From Candidatus Gastranaerophilales bacterium (lineage in GTDB: Bacteria > Cyanobacteriota > Vampirovibrionia > Gastranaerophilales > Gastranaerophilaceae), in assembly GCA_944322615.1 (NCBI GenBank), contig CALUPH010000002.1, positions 62,001 to 126,000 of the forward strand: DNA of 64,000 bases, given 5' to 3'. The notes beneath the pieces were generated by a model that did not search any database, was not told where the DNA came from, and worked only from the letters and a program-made list of their open reading frames with translations. This document shows, piece by piece, positions 17,849 through 25,563 of this stretch. Position numbers and translations under genes: made by a program. How positions within the stretch are numbered: position 1 is the stretch's first letter; every line of letters starts with the position of its first letter.

Positions 17849-18870
17849 AAAAAATTCTGGTAGTGAGATACCGATTTATAGGAGATATGATTTTAACAAT
17901 ACCTTTTTTACGTAATTTAAGGTATATATATCCCGATGCACAAATAGATATGCTTGTTGCTCCAAATTCAGGAGAAGTAATAGAAGATTGTCCTTATGTT
18001 AATAACTTTATATACTTTGATACAACAAGAAAACACAAATATGAAAACGGTAAAGGCAAGAAAAAATCATTTTGGAGTTATGTTTTTGAATTAAGAAAAA
18101 ACAAATATGATAAAGCATATGTTTTAAAGCGATCATTATCAAGTGCGTTATTATGTTTTTTTGCCGGAATAAAGGAGAGAATAGGTTTTGATACGGAAAA
18201 CAGAGGTTTTCTTCTCACAAAAAAAGTTAAATATGATGAAACAAAACACGAATCATTATGCTTTTTAGATGTTTTAAAAGCAGAAGGTTTTAATATAAAA
18301 GATACTTATCTTGAAAATTGGATAAAAGATGAAAATAAACAAAAAGTAAAACAACTTTTTAAAGAAAATAATATAAAAGAAGAATATAGAAAAGCAGTAG
18401 TCAATGTTACTGCAACAAATCAATCAAAAGTATGGAATATTAATAACTTTGCAGAAGTTATTGAATATATGTCTAATAACAAAAACATACAGGTAATATA
18501 CATTGGTGCACCATCAGATAAAAAAATATATGAAGAAATTCAATTTAAGGAAGAATTAAAAATAAAACCTGTAAATTTATGCGGACAAGTAACAATAAAA
18601 GATAGTTTAGCTCTATTAAAAGAAGTTGATTTTATATTAGGTAATGACTCAGGCAACCTGCATATGGCATCATCAGTAGGAACGAAAGTCATAGGATTAT
18701 ATGGTCCAATGCCTTTTGAAAAATGGAAAGCAATTGGAGAGGGTAATATTTTGTTAAAAGCGAATCTTCCTTGTATGCCTTGTGCACTAAGAGGAAAATG
18801 TAAAAATAATAAAGCCTGTATGAATGCCATCAGTACTGAACAAGTTAAAGATGCAATAGATAAAATATAA
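17845..18870 (+). CDS. LPS heptosyltransferase-like protein (GT9)
   Basis: GT9 enzymes transfer heptose from ADP-heptose to the LPS inner core. The N-terminus KKILVVRYRFIGDMILTIP is diagnostic, and the donor site shows LGNDSGNLHMASSVGTKVIG (about 268-287) and LYGP. A cysteine cluster near the C-terminus (LPCMPCALRGKCKNNKAC) occurs in many WaaF/RfaF homologues. I chose the ATG at 17845, which overlaps the lpxK stop as ATGA; an in-frame ATG at 17836 adds three residues. Together with the separate rfaE2 gene at 34.9 kb it implies a heptose-containing surface glycolipid. Confidence 0.92.
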   Translation: MKKILVVRYRFIGDMILTIPFLRNLRYIYPDAQIDMLVAPNSGEVIEDCPYVNNFIYFDTTRKHKYENGKGKKKSFWSYVFELRKNKYDKAYVLKRSLSSALLCFFAGIKERIGFDTENRGFLLTKKVKYDETKHESLCFLDVLKAEGFNIKDTYLENWIKDENKQKVKQLFKENNIKEEYRKAVVNVTATNQSKVWNINNFAEVIEYMSNNKNIQVIYIGAPSDKKIYEEIQFKEELKIKPVNLCGQVTIKDSLALLKEVDFILGNDSGNLHMASSVGTKVIGLYGPMPFEKWKAIGEGNILLKANLPCMPCALRGKCKNNKACMNAISTEQVKDAIDKI

Positions 18871-18896
18871 GTGATAAACAAAATCAAGAACTATAA

Positions 18897-19232
18897 TCAT
18901 TTCCAATAGGGGTTAAATTTCGATATTTCGTAAAGAGTATTATTAAAATCACCTTTAAAACAAATTGTTCTATCATCAATATAAAGAAAAGATGGTATTT
19001 TAATATTAGTTATATCTTTAAAGTACTTATCTAAATCATTATTTATCAACCATTTACTTGCAAGTAAAAGATTTCTGCTTGTAAACAAGTATAATTCAAA
19101 ATCATTTGACAATTTTTGAATAAACTCTTTTGCTCCAATTTTTAAATTTGGAATATAGTTTTCATCAAATTTTTCTTTACCATATTGGTTTAATACACCG
19201 TCTAAATCAATTAGTATTTTTTTCTTATGCAT
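18897..19232 (-). CDS. small HAD-superfamily phosphatase-like protein
   Basis: The protein carries HAD motif I (ILIDLDGVLNQYG, nucleophile Asp and general acid Asp), a motif II-like LFTSRN, and a motif III/IV-like YIDDRTICFKGD. At about 111 aa it is a cap-less HAD, close in size to the 5'(3')-deoxyribonucleotidase-like and phage-associated proteins of the superfamily. Substrate is unknown. I prefer the ATG at 19232 because the HAD core begins at once; an earlier ATG at 19268 adds 12 residues. It lies convergent with the heptosyltransferase gene, and divergent from the HTH gene at 19285, at the edge of an accessory patch. Confidence 0.72.
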   Translation of the reverse strand: MHKKKILIDLDGVLNQYGKEKFDENYIPNLKIGAKEFIQKLSNDFELYLFTSRNLLLASKWLINNDLDKYFKDITNIKIPSFLYIDDRTICFKGDFNNTLYEISKFNPYWK

Positions 19233-19284
19233 AATTGGACTGTTATTCCTGTAAATAAAAAACAACATATCACATAATTGGAAT

Positions 19285-19509
19285 ATGAGTCAAGATAATA
19301 GATTTTCAAATAGAGAACTTTTAGCAAAAAATATAATTAAATTAAGAACTAAAAGAAATATAAGAAGAGAAGAATTATCTCTTGCATTAGGCTTTGATAA
19401 TTCATACATTTCAAAATTAGAAAAAAGCAAAATAAATATCACAATAGATAAATTGACACTAATTGCAAATTATTTTGAAATATCAATAAAAGAATTATTC
19501 ACAGAATAA
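19285..19509 (+). CDS. XRE-family HTH protein, 74 aa
   Basis: The protein is almost entirely one Cro/C1-type helix-turn-helix (residues 12-72): RREELSLALGFDNSYISKLE is the DNA-binding core and LTLIANYFEISIKELF the closing helix. With no other domain it is probably a small dimeric regulator. It sits next to a second small HTH gene 33 nt downstream and opposite the HAD gene. The ATG has no Shine-Dalgarno; CATAAT ends 6 nt upstream. Target unknown. Tandem single-domain HTH genes beside a tRNA are common remnants of integrated elements. Confidence 0.82.
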   Translation: MSQDNRFSNRELLAKNIIKLRTKRNIRREELSLALGFDNSYISKLEKSKINITIDKLTLIANYFEISIKELFTE

Positions 19510-19542
19510 TTTAATATAATACATAGTTTAATATAATAAAAA

Positions 19543-19758
19543 ATGGATAAGCCTTTTTTAGAAAAATTAGCAAAACAATTAAAAAGAATCAGAAAAGAAA
19601 AAAACTTAACTCAAGATGATATAGGAGTTAATGGAATTTCAAGAGCAATGATAAGCTTAATTGAGCTTGCCAAAACAGATGTAACTGCTTCAAAATTAAA
19701 AATAATTGCAGACAATCTTGGAATTGAAGTAAAAGATTTATTTGATTTTAAAGATTAA
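19543..19758 (+). CDS. XRE-family HTH protein, 71 aa
   Basis: This is a second compact Cro/C1-type HTH protein (residues 6-68: NLTQDDIGVNGISRAMISLIE, then LKIIADNLGIEVKDLF). It shares the fold with the upstream gene but little identity, so this is not a recent duplication. The recognition region contains a Gly-rich insertion-like GVNG where the turn is expected. The ATG has no Shine-Dalgarno; a TATAAT ends 5 nt upstream. It is the last gene before the tRNA-Pro scar region. Confidence 0.8.
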   Translation: MDKPFLEKLAKQLKRIRKEKNLTQDDIGVNGISRAMISLIELAKTDVTASKLKIIADNLGIEVKDLFDFKD

Positions 19759-19930
19759 TTTTAGAAACTTTTTTCCCTCTTTTTTTGATATTGCAAAACA
19801 CAACTCTATATGGATTTTCATAATTTTATTTATTAAAATAAAATCAAAGCTTTGTCTGTTTGAGAACAAAGTCAACGTAAGTAGGCTGGTTTTAATTCAA
19901 CTTAAACTTAAAAAGGATTGAAAAAATATT

Positions 19931-19997
19931 GTCTTTCAGACTAGAAAACTTTTTATAAAATTTCAAAAAACTTACATCTGAACTTCATTCATAATTT
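19931..19997. repeat. dispersed intergenic repeat, copy 1
   Basis: About 67 bp starting with the small hairpin GTCTTTCAGAC match 52543-52609 without gaps at roughly 54 of 67 positions (counted by eye). The copy lies in a gene-free stretch upstream of the tRNA-Pro scars. It has no ORF of note. See finding. Confidence 0.6.
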
Positions 19998-20026
19998 CAT
20001 ATAAAGTTAACTTGCAGAATATAACT

Positions 20027-20062
20027 TGCGAGCCAATAAAAAATTTCGGAACGACAAGATTT
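20027..20062. repeat. duplicated tRNA-Pro 3' end with flank, distal copy
   Basis: 36 bp matching 20162-20197 with two mismatches. The inner part is the tRNA 3' end (TTCGGAACGACAAGATTT on the plus strand) and the outer part the sequence just after the tRNA. A partial copy of a tRNA 3' end beside the intact gene is the usual scar left by integrative elements. Confidence 0.75.
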
Positions 20063-20103
20063 CACGACAAACAAGGCGAATCCTTGAGCCGTAGTTTGAC
20101 GGG

Positions 20104-20156
20104 TTCCGTAAGATGATTTTCTTTTATTTTCTTAATTAGAAAATCACGTTACGGAA
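20104..20156. repeat. 18-bp inverted repeat (large hairpin)
   Basis: Arms TTCCGTAAGATGATTTTC (20104-20121) and GAAAATCACGTTACGGAA (20139-20156) pair at 16 of 18 positions around a 17-nt AT-rich loop. It sits between the two copies of the tRNA 3' end. It could be a terminator, a folded RNA, or the remains of a small mobile element; it lacks a clear U-tract on either side. Confidence 0.6.
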
Positions 20157-20161
20157 GAACC

Positions 20162-20180
20162 TGCGAACCAACAAAAAATT

Positions 20181-20197
<17 letters not shown>
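20162..20197. repeat. duplicated tRNA-Pro 3' end with flank, proximal copy
   Basis: This is the copy that includes the true 3' end of the intact tRNA-Pro gene (20181 onwards) plus its downstream T-rich tail. Partner copy at 20027-20062. Confidence 0.75.
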
Positions 20198-20257
<60 letters not shown>

Positions 20258-20529
20258 TATTTACTTTTTTTATTTTAGGGCCTGAGCGCACTACGTGCTA
20301 CCTCTCGCAAAAATGATACTCAATCATTTTTTTCTTGAATTTTGCTGTCTCTCGAACCTGTCGTTCCTTTCGCTCTCGCTGTCGTCACTTCGGTTCTCAC
20401 ATACTTGGGTTTTACCCTTTCGCAAAATTCGCTCGGCAGAGTCAGGCTGCGCTACGTCCCGAAACTAAAATTGTATAAAACAATCTCTCTATTTAGTCTA
20501 ACACCCTTAAAAAATTTTTTCAATAAAGA
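20258..20529. other. gene-free stretch upstream of tRNA-Pro
   Basis: About 270 bp without a supported gene. Base composition is clearly more GC-rich than the surroundings. An ORF of 79 codons at 20342-20581 has no ribosome site and no sensible protein. On the minus strand the order is: tRNA 5' fragment, a run of short GA-rich repeats (CGACAGCGAGAGCGAAAGG), an AATGATTGAGTATCATTT hairpin near 20310-20330, then the intact tRNA. The stretch looks like debris between two integration junctions. Confidence 0.5.
20443..20464. repeat. orphan copy of tRNA-Pro 5' end
   Basis: 22 of 22 bases equal 20236-20257 (tRNA-Pro 5' end). The match breaks off after the D-loop, so this is a truncated tRNA fragment. 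It marks the outer boundary of the scar region. Confidence 0.75.
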
Positions 20530-22191
20530 TTATCTTATTCTAACATCGCATTTAGCATATAATTTGCCATCCGACTCTTGAAAATGCTTCTTAAATAATT
20601 CTTGCAACGTATATCCTGTATATTCTGAATAATCCTTGAATTCCTTTATTCTTGAGTTTTGTGATTTATTAAAATATTTTTCTACATTTGCTATTTTATA
20701 ATGTTGCTCAGGATCTATAGGTTTACCGGTTTGGGTAATAATTACATATTTTGCCAACTCATTAATATCAGTATTTTGTTCATATTTTTCTAACATAGAA
20801 GTTCTATCAATAATAAGTCCTGAATAATGAATCAATGGGTTCTGCTGTGGCATATCTTTATTAAACAAAAAATTATCAAGAATCATATATAAAATATCAT
20901 GTCCACTTAGCTCTGTAGTCAATATCTTTGCTTCTTCTTCTTTTATTCCGGATAAAACGCTCATAACATCAAGAAAAGAGTTTTTAGGTTTCTTTGAAAC
21001 ATTTAAAGGATGCCTTATTGAAGATGAATTTAATGCAAAAAAGTCAATAGAACCATCTTTTTTCTTTAACTCTTCAAGTATTGTATCCGTAATAAAATTA
21101 GCAAGAAAACTATTACCTTGTCTAACATCTTTTATGTCCAATTGCTGAACATTTTCCTTATCTGTTCTGATAGAATATTTATTTTTTGTATCTTTTGCAA
21201 ATAATTTTCTATATAGTTTTAATAAAGGTCCCTTTGTCTTATTTTCTAAAGGTGAAAAAGATTTTAGCCCAATATCTGCTAAATTTCCTTCATCATCAAC
21301 TTTCATCTTTGCATTCACTATCTTTTTGAAATTTTGCGACAAAGGAACAATAGGAGTACCATTAACTACTCTAATAGGATCCTTGTGTTCGTGACCGTCA
21401 AAAACCAAATCAACCTCTGATTCTCGAGCTAATGTATCAGCAAATTTTACTCCGGTATGACTCATTAATATAACATGCCCTTTCGGATTTTGCTTTTTAA
21501 ATTCTGAAATCCGACCCTTACAATACTCTAATGTTTTTTCATAATCTTCCTTTGTAACGTATCTTTGCGGTTTTGGAATAGCATCAATTAAACTTACACC
21601 ATCTAATTTTTTTTGATACGCAGGCATATTAACAGGACTTATACCTAAAAATAAAAATTTATGTTTTAATTCCGGATTTTTATCATCTTCAACTGCAACT
21701 ATTTTTTCATTAATGATTTTATTACCACTTATACTTTTCTGAAAACCGTCTGAAGAAGATATATCTAAATTTGAAAATAAAACTTCAGCATCTAAATTTG
21801 CCAAAACATCATCTAAAAGTTTAACCCCACCGTCAAATTCATGATTTCCAGGCGTAAATAAAGTCATTGTATTTGATGCAATACCTTTAATTTGTCTGAT
21901 AAATTCATTAAAAATATCGAGCTGAAATCTTGCCACTTCTTTACCGGGATTAGTTATATATCCCTTTCTTGCTCCGTCCATAAACCAATCACCACATACT
22001 GCAATGACGTTAGCACTTGCTTTATCATCACTCTTACAGAAAATATCAACTTTTCTGCTACGCATTTCTTCTAATGCATTATTTGCACATAATAATTCAC
22101 CATGAGTATCAGAAAATGCATTTATATTAAGCATTGCACCCTTAAATGAATTATTTTGATAAAAATTACTATATGATGGTTGAATTTTCAT
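20530..22191 (-). CDS. metallophosphoesterase / 5'-nucleotidase-like protein with N-terminal FKG signature
   Basis: The core is a UshA-type calcineurin-like phosphoesterase: NAFSDTHGELL (near 23, D-x-H), AVCGDWFMDG (near 70), TPGNHEFDGG (near 112), ILMSHTGVKFAD (near 242) and FDGHEHKDP (near 263) supply the metal ligands. The C-terminal half (about 335-553) resembles the 5'-nucleotidase substrate domain (NSSSIRHPLN, HYSGLIIDR). Family members are normally periplasmic with a Sec signal; here the N-terminus is MKIQPSYSNFYQNNSFKG with no hydrophobic segment, the signature shared with several neighbours. Length 553 aa is normal. There is no Shine-Dalgarno; TATTAT ends 6 nt upstream of the ATG. 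Confidence 0.85.
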   Translation of the reverse strand: MKIQPSYSNFYQNNSFKGAMLNINAFSDTHGELLCANNALEEMRSRKVDIFCKSDDKASANVIAVCGDWFMDGARKGYITNPGKEVARFQLDIFNEFIRQIKGIASNTMTLFTPGNHEFDGGVKLLDDVLANLDAEVLFSNLDISSSDGFQKSISGNKIINEKIVAVEDDKNPELKHKFLFLGISPVNMPAYQKKLDGVSLIDAIPKPQRYVTKEDYEKTLEYCKGRISEFKKQNPKGHVILMSHTGVKFADTLARESEVDLVFDGHEHKDPIRVVNGTPIVPLSQNFKKIVNAKMKVDDEGNLADIGLKSFSPLENKTKGPLLKLYRKLFAKDTKNKYSIRTDKENVQQLDIKDVRQGNSFLANFITDTILEELKKKDGSIDFFALNSSSIRHPLNVSKKPKNSFLDVMSVLSGIKEEEAKILTTELSGHDILYMILDNFLFNKDMPQQNPLIHYSGLIIDRTSMLEKYEQNTDINELAKYVIITQTGKPIDPEQHYKIANVEKYFNKSQNSRIKEFKDYSEYTGYTLQELFKKHFQESDGKLYAKCDVRIR

Positions 22192-22197
22192 AAATTA

Positions 22198-22203
22198 ATA
22201 ATA
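22198..22203 (-). promoter_or_regulatory. -10 hexamer TATTAT before the metallophosphoesterase gene
   Basis: On the minus strand TATTAT ends 6 nt before the ATG at 22191 with no ribosome site between. It is a weaker example of the leaderless geometry, without a recognisable -35. Confidence 0.4.
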
Positions 22204-22418
22204 CTTGTAAAAGAAAAATTTTGTTTTAAAAAAAATTGATATTAAGATTTGTAACATCGAATTTTTTAGGATGAGAGCTTACTCTCATAAGAAGAATTTG
22301 GATTTAAGTATATAACAGACCAAAAAGCATGTTTTTTTCTGTTATAATCAAAACTCTAAATAGCAAATTTTATTTTTTTGAGATTTAGAACAGATGTACG
22401 AGAGTATGGATGGATAAT

Positions 22419-23396
22419 ATGAAAATCAATTCTATTACAACAACTACGGGATATCTGAAAGGCAGGGCAACAGAGCACTTGCTGAGCCAAGGAAGAGAGT
22501 GTGAAAAAGAGCGACATAATTTAAAACAAAATAATAATGACCAAATAAACACGACCATCGAGAGTAATTCTGATGGTCGTGTGAGTTTTAAGGGCGGTAC
22601 ACCATTTCTTCATAAAGCAGCAAATTTCGCATCAGATAATCCACTAGTAGCCGAAGCATTATTTGCAATACTTATTACTTGCGGTTTAAGACCATTAACA
22701 ATTATGGCAACAGCAAAAACAGAAGAAGACAAAGAAAAATGCTCCTACCAAGCAGCAAAATCAGTTTCAACAGGGCTTGTAGGACTTGCAACTTCAGTTC
22801 TTGTAGGTATTCCTATTGCAGCAGCAGCAAAAGCAGCTCAAAAAAGAGGTGCCTTTAACATGCCGGAAGAAATGAAGAAAAAATCAATGGAAGTAGTTAA
22901 ACAAGGTGCGGAAAGTTTAACCAAACTTGCAGAAAAGTTTACAACAGAAGGAAAACATTCTGAACTTGTAGAACAAATAAAAGGTTTAACAGCTCCAATG
23001 GCAGAAAAAGGATCTATGAATCTTGATATATTTAAAAAAGCAGGTAAAGGTGCAGAAAAAATATTTAAAGAAAAAATAGACAATGTTGCACCTGAAATAT
23101 CAGAATCAGTAAGAAATGCAATTAGTGAGCAAAAAACTATAGACAATTTTGCAAGAACAGGAAAAAATGTTATAGACAAATTATTCCAACCAATATTTAT
23201 GCCAATTAGAGCAACAATAACAGTAGCATTGGTTCCAACCATACTTGCAGCACTTGGACTAAAGAAGGCAGGTAGCAAAAAACCTGAAGAAAAGATAACT
23301 CCATATGATTATCTAAGCTACAATGTTTTCACAACAAGTGATGATAAAAAGATTTTCCAAGCGTTTTCGGGGGTAACCAATTATGAGAATAAATAG
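22419..23396 (+). CDS. unknown protein with FKG signature and hydrophobic helices
   Basis: The family is not recognised. The first residues MKINSITTTTG match the style of the neighbours (MRINSI, MKIQPS), followed by an Asn/Glu-rich linker and VSFKGGTP near residue 55. Residues about 60-150 hold two or three hydrophobic helices (PLVAEALFAILITCGLRPL, GLVGLATSVLVGIPIAAAA), suggesting membrane association. The middle is charged and helical, and another hydrophobic segment lies near 265-285. I chose the ATG at 22419 because the signature then begins at once; an in-frame ATG at 22410 adds MDN. It overlaps the next gene by 14 nt, so the two are co-expressed and perhaps partner proteins. Confidence 0.7.
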   Translation: MKINSITTTTGYLKGRATEHLLSQGRECEKERHNLKQNNNDQINTTIESNSDGRVSFKGGTPFLHKAANFASDNPLVAEALFAILITCGLRPLTIMATAKTEEDKEKCSYQAAKSVSTGLVGLATSVLVGIPIAAAAKAAQKRGAFNMPEEMKKKSMEVVKQGAESLTKLAEKFTTEGKHSELVEQIKGLTAPMAEKGSMNLDIFKKAGKGAEKIFKEKIDNVAPEISESVRNAISEQKTIDNFARTGKNVIDKLFQPIFMPIRATITVALVPTILAALGLKKAGSKKPEEKITPYDYLSYNVFTTSDDKKIFQAFSGVTNYENK

Positions 23397-24273
23397 TATT
23401 AACAATACATATCAATACAAATCAAACAAGAACAACTCATACAATAATCCGAAAGCACAATCATTCAAAGGAGCCCCTACCGCAATAACAGAACCCCTTT
23501 CTAACTTTTATGAAAAAGTTGCCTCTAAAGGCGGTTTCCAAAAATTTATTTCAAAATTTAGTAAAACAAACTCCTTTACTCATTTAATGGTTGCTGAAAG
23601 TTGTTTCTTATCAGGATTTTATATGATAAATACTTTAAGAAACAAAAAAATAAAGAAAGAGCAAAAGCCTCAAATGATTATAAATGATGCATTAACATTG
23701 GGTGTATCAACAGCAGGGGCATATTTACTTGATGATAAAGTAACACAAGTAGTTGATAATCTTTCTAATAGTTACTTCACCAAAAATCAAGACTTTTACA
23801 TCAATAAAGCAAAAGAATCTGCAAAAAATCTGGCACAAAAAACAGGCATACTGGATGACATCTTTAATGCAGCAAAAGAAGCTTCTGATGATGGTATTGG
23901 TGCAGTTACAAAGAAAATAGGTGAACAATTAAGCGGAATTGTTGCAAAAGGTGATAAAACAAAAGCTTTCCAAATTTCTGCAGATAAACTAAAAGAAGTT
24001 CAGGAAGGTGTATCTAATGTTATTAAAGCAAACAAAGGTAATATGGAAGGTGCAAAGAAAGCTGCTACAGGTTTAATTGATGATGTTTATGATAAATTAG
24101 CCGGAAAAGTTGAAGCTGATAAGATAATTCCTGGTATAAACAAAATTAAAACTCTTGTAATATTCGGTATTATTTACAGATACTTAGGACCTGTTGTTGT
24201 AACACCTATTGCAAATAAATTAAGTTCTAAATTTTTCTCTAACAAGAAAGATAACGAAGCAAAAAAAGCATAA
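23383..24273 (+). CDS. unknown protein with FKG signature, paired with upstream gene
   Basis: The family is not recognised. The N-terminus MRINSINNTYQYKSNKNNS leads through an Asn-rich linker to QSFKGAPT near residue 28. A hydrophobic segment follows (HLMVAESCFLSGFYMI, about 66-81), then a second (ALTLGVSTAGAYLL, about 102-115), a helical charged centre, and a third near 250-275 (TLVIFGIIYRYLGPVVVTPI). The layout mirrors the upstream gene, with N-terminal signature, two hydrophobic segments, charged helices and a C-terminal hydrophobic segment, so the two may be distant paralogues forming a membrane complex. A strong terminator follows at 24303. Confidence 0.7.
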   Translation: MRINSINNTYQYKSNKNNSYNNPKAQSFKGAPTAITEPLSNFYEKVASKGGFQKFISKFSKTNSFTHLMVAESCFLSGFYMINTLRNKKIKKEQKPQMIINDALTLGVSTAGAYLLDDKVTQVVDNLSNSYFTKNQDFYINKAKESAKNLAQKTGILDDIFNAAKEASDDGIGAVTKKIGEQLSGIVAKGDKTKAFQISADKLKEVQEGVSNVIKANKGNMEGAKKAATGLIDDVYDKLAGKVEADKIIPGINKIKTLVIFGIIYRYLGPVVVTPIANKLSSKFFSNKKDNEAKKA

Positions 24274-24302
24274 ACTAATTAAGAATATGCATAATTTATA
24301 AA

Positions 24303-24337
24303 AAAGAATCTGTTTAATACAGATTCTTTTTGTTTTC
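24303..24337 (+). terminator. rho-independent terminator
   Basis: Ten-base stem AAAGAATCTG / CAGATTCTTT with a 7-nt loop followed by a T-rich tail. It ends the two-gene FKG unit 22419-24273. Confidence 0.85.
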
Positions 24338-24472
24338 AATTGACTTTTCATAATTCAACATTAAATATGAACAAAGGTAAGAATAACTGCATATAAACAA
24401 ATAATCTAAAGTTATTTTTTCTAAAATTTCATATCGTTTGATTAACATAACTTTACATATTATTTTTTTCAC

Positions 24473-24500
24473 TAAAGTTAATTTTTAATCCAGCCGATAA
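24473..24500 (+). promoter_or_regulatory. sigma-28 (FliA)-like promoter
   Basis: TAAAGTTA (24473-24480), a 12-nt spacer, then GCCGATAA (24493-24500). The enterobacterial sigma-28 consensus is TAAAGTTT-N11-GCCGATAA, so the -10 is perfect, the -35 is 7 of 8 and the spacer one base longer. It lies 35 bp upstream of the start of the next gene. A second CTAAAGTTA occurs at 24406 without a matching -10. Confidence 0.7.
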
Positions 24501-24535
24501 ATGAAATAGGATAACAAATAACAATGGAGAAAAAA

Positions 24536-25504
24536 ATGGGCTTAGCAGCTTCACAGGCAAGATTTTTAGGTATAACAGCAAGAAAATCAAATATAGAATA
24601 TGAAGGTCAACAAGTAAACCAACAACGTACAGCCTTAGCTGAAGAAGTTAATGCTTTATATAGTAAATTGCTTTCACTAAGTGTACCTGTTGCACCTGAT
24701 ACAACAGAATTCTATGAATCAAACTATAGCTTTACTATTTCAGATAAAACTAATAATCAAGATGGTGAATATATAGTTAAGAATTATTATGAAAACGATG
24801 ACGGTTCTTATTATATGGACGTAGAACGTACATATGATAAAAATATGGCTGAACAAAGTGACTTGTCTAACCAATGGAAAATTGTTAAATCTGATGATGG
24901 CACTTATAGTTTAGTTAATATAAAAGATGAAACAAGTTATGCACTAAGCTTATCAAGCGATCCAACCGAAATAAAAAGCTTAATAGATTCAACTGCCGGT
25001 ATTCAACCACTACCTGAAGGAACACAAAATTTATACACATATAAAGATAGTGATGGAAAAACACACTATATTCCTGATGTTCAAGTAACAGGATATGATC
25101 TAAATGCAGAACAAAATCAAATATATTCTTATATGAAAACAAACAAAACAGTTACAGAAACAACAACCTTCGACAAAGTACAAGTTACTTTTGACGGTAA
25201 CAACAGAATGAGTTCTGTTACTATACCGGGTGTTGTTACAGGCTTGGATGTAGATACTACAAGAACATATGATTCTGAAGGTTATGATGCTGCATTAAGA
25301 GATTACACAATGAGCAAAGATGAATATGACAAAATGGTTGCAGACTTAAATGCTCAAACAGAATCTTTACAACAAGAAGATAAAGTTCTTGAATTAAGAT
25401 TAAATCAAATCGATACAGAACAAAACGAATTGCAAACAGAATTAGAAGCTGTAAAAGCAGTATTAGATAAAAACATAGAAAATACATTCAACACATTCTC
25501 ATAG
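24536..25504 (+). CDS. unknown protein (MGLAASQARF family), sigma-28-like promoter
   Basis: I recall this N-terminus (MGLAASQARFLGITARKS) as recurring in Gastranaerophilales proteins but know of no assigned function. An amphipathic N-terminal helix of about 45 residues is followed by a beta-rich middle (YSFTISDKT, DGSYYMDVERTYD) and a Glu/Gln-rich coiled coil of about 60 residues ending NIENTFNTF. Helical ends around a beta-rich centre recall the layout of flagellar axial and type III-exported proteins, though no homology is evident. I chose the ATG at 24536, which has GGAG 7 nt upstream; the ATG at 24524 adds MEKK. No signal peptide. Cysteine-free, as in many exported filament proteins. Confidence 0.75.
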   Translation: MGLAASQARFLGITARKSNIEYEGQQVNQQRTALAEEVNALYSKLLSLSVPVAPDTTEFYESNYSFTISDKTNNQDGEYIVKNYYENDDGSYYMDVERTYDKNMAEQSDLSNQWKIVKSDDGTYSLVNIKDETSYALSLSSDPTEIKSLIDSTAGIQPLPEGTQNLYTYKDSDGKTHYIPDVQVTGYDLNAEQNQIYSYMKTNKTVTETTTFDKVQVTFDGNNRMSSVTIPGVVTGLDVDTTRTYDSEGYDAALRDYTMSKDEYDKMVADLNAQTESLQQEDKVLELRLNQIDTEQNELQTELEAVKAVLDKNIENTFNTFS

Positions 25505-25563
25505 ATTGAATGTATAAGTAAATAAGCAGCAAACACAAATAAACACATTGAGGAATGTAGGAA

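Noticed and set aside
20342-20581. 79-codon ORF in the tRNA scar region
   Set aside because: No ribosome site, low-complexity product, and it runs into the 3' end of the metallophosphoesterase gene on the other strand; the region is better explained as recombination debris.
22838-23278. 146-codon ORF antisense to the first FKG membrane-type gene
   Set aside because: Shadow ORF: no ribosome site, and the plus-strand gene shows the signature and coupled partner.
24406-24414. Second CTAAAGTTA upstream of the MGLAASQ gene
   Set aside because: No CGAT-type -10 at 11-12 nt; kept only as a note beside the good site at 24473.
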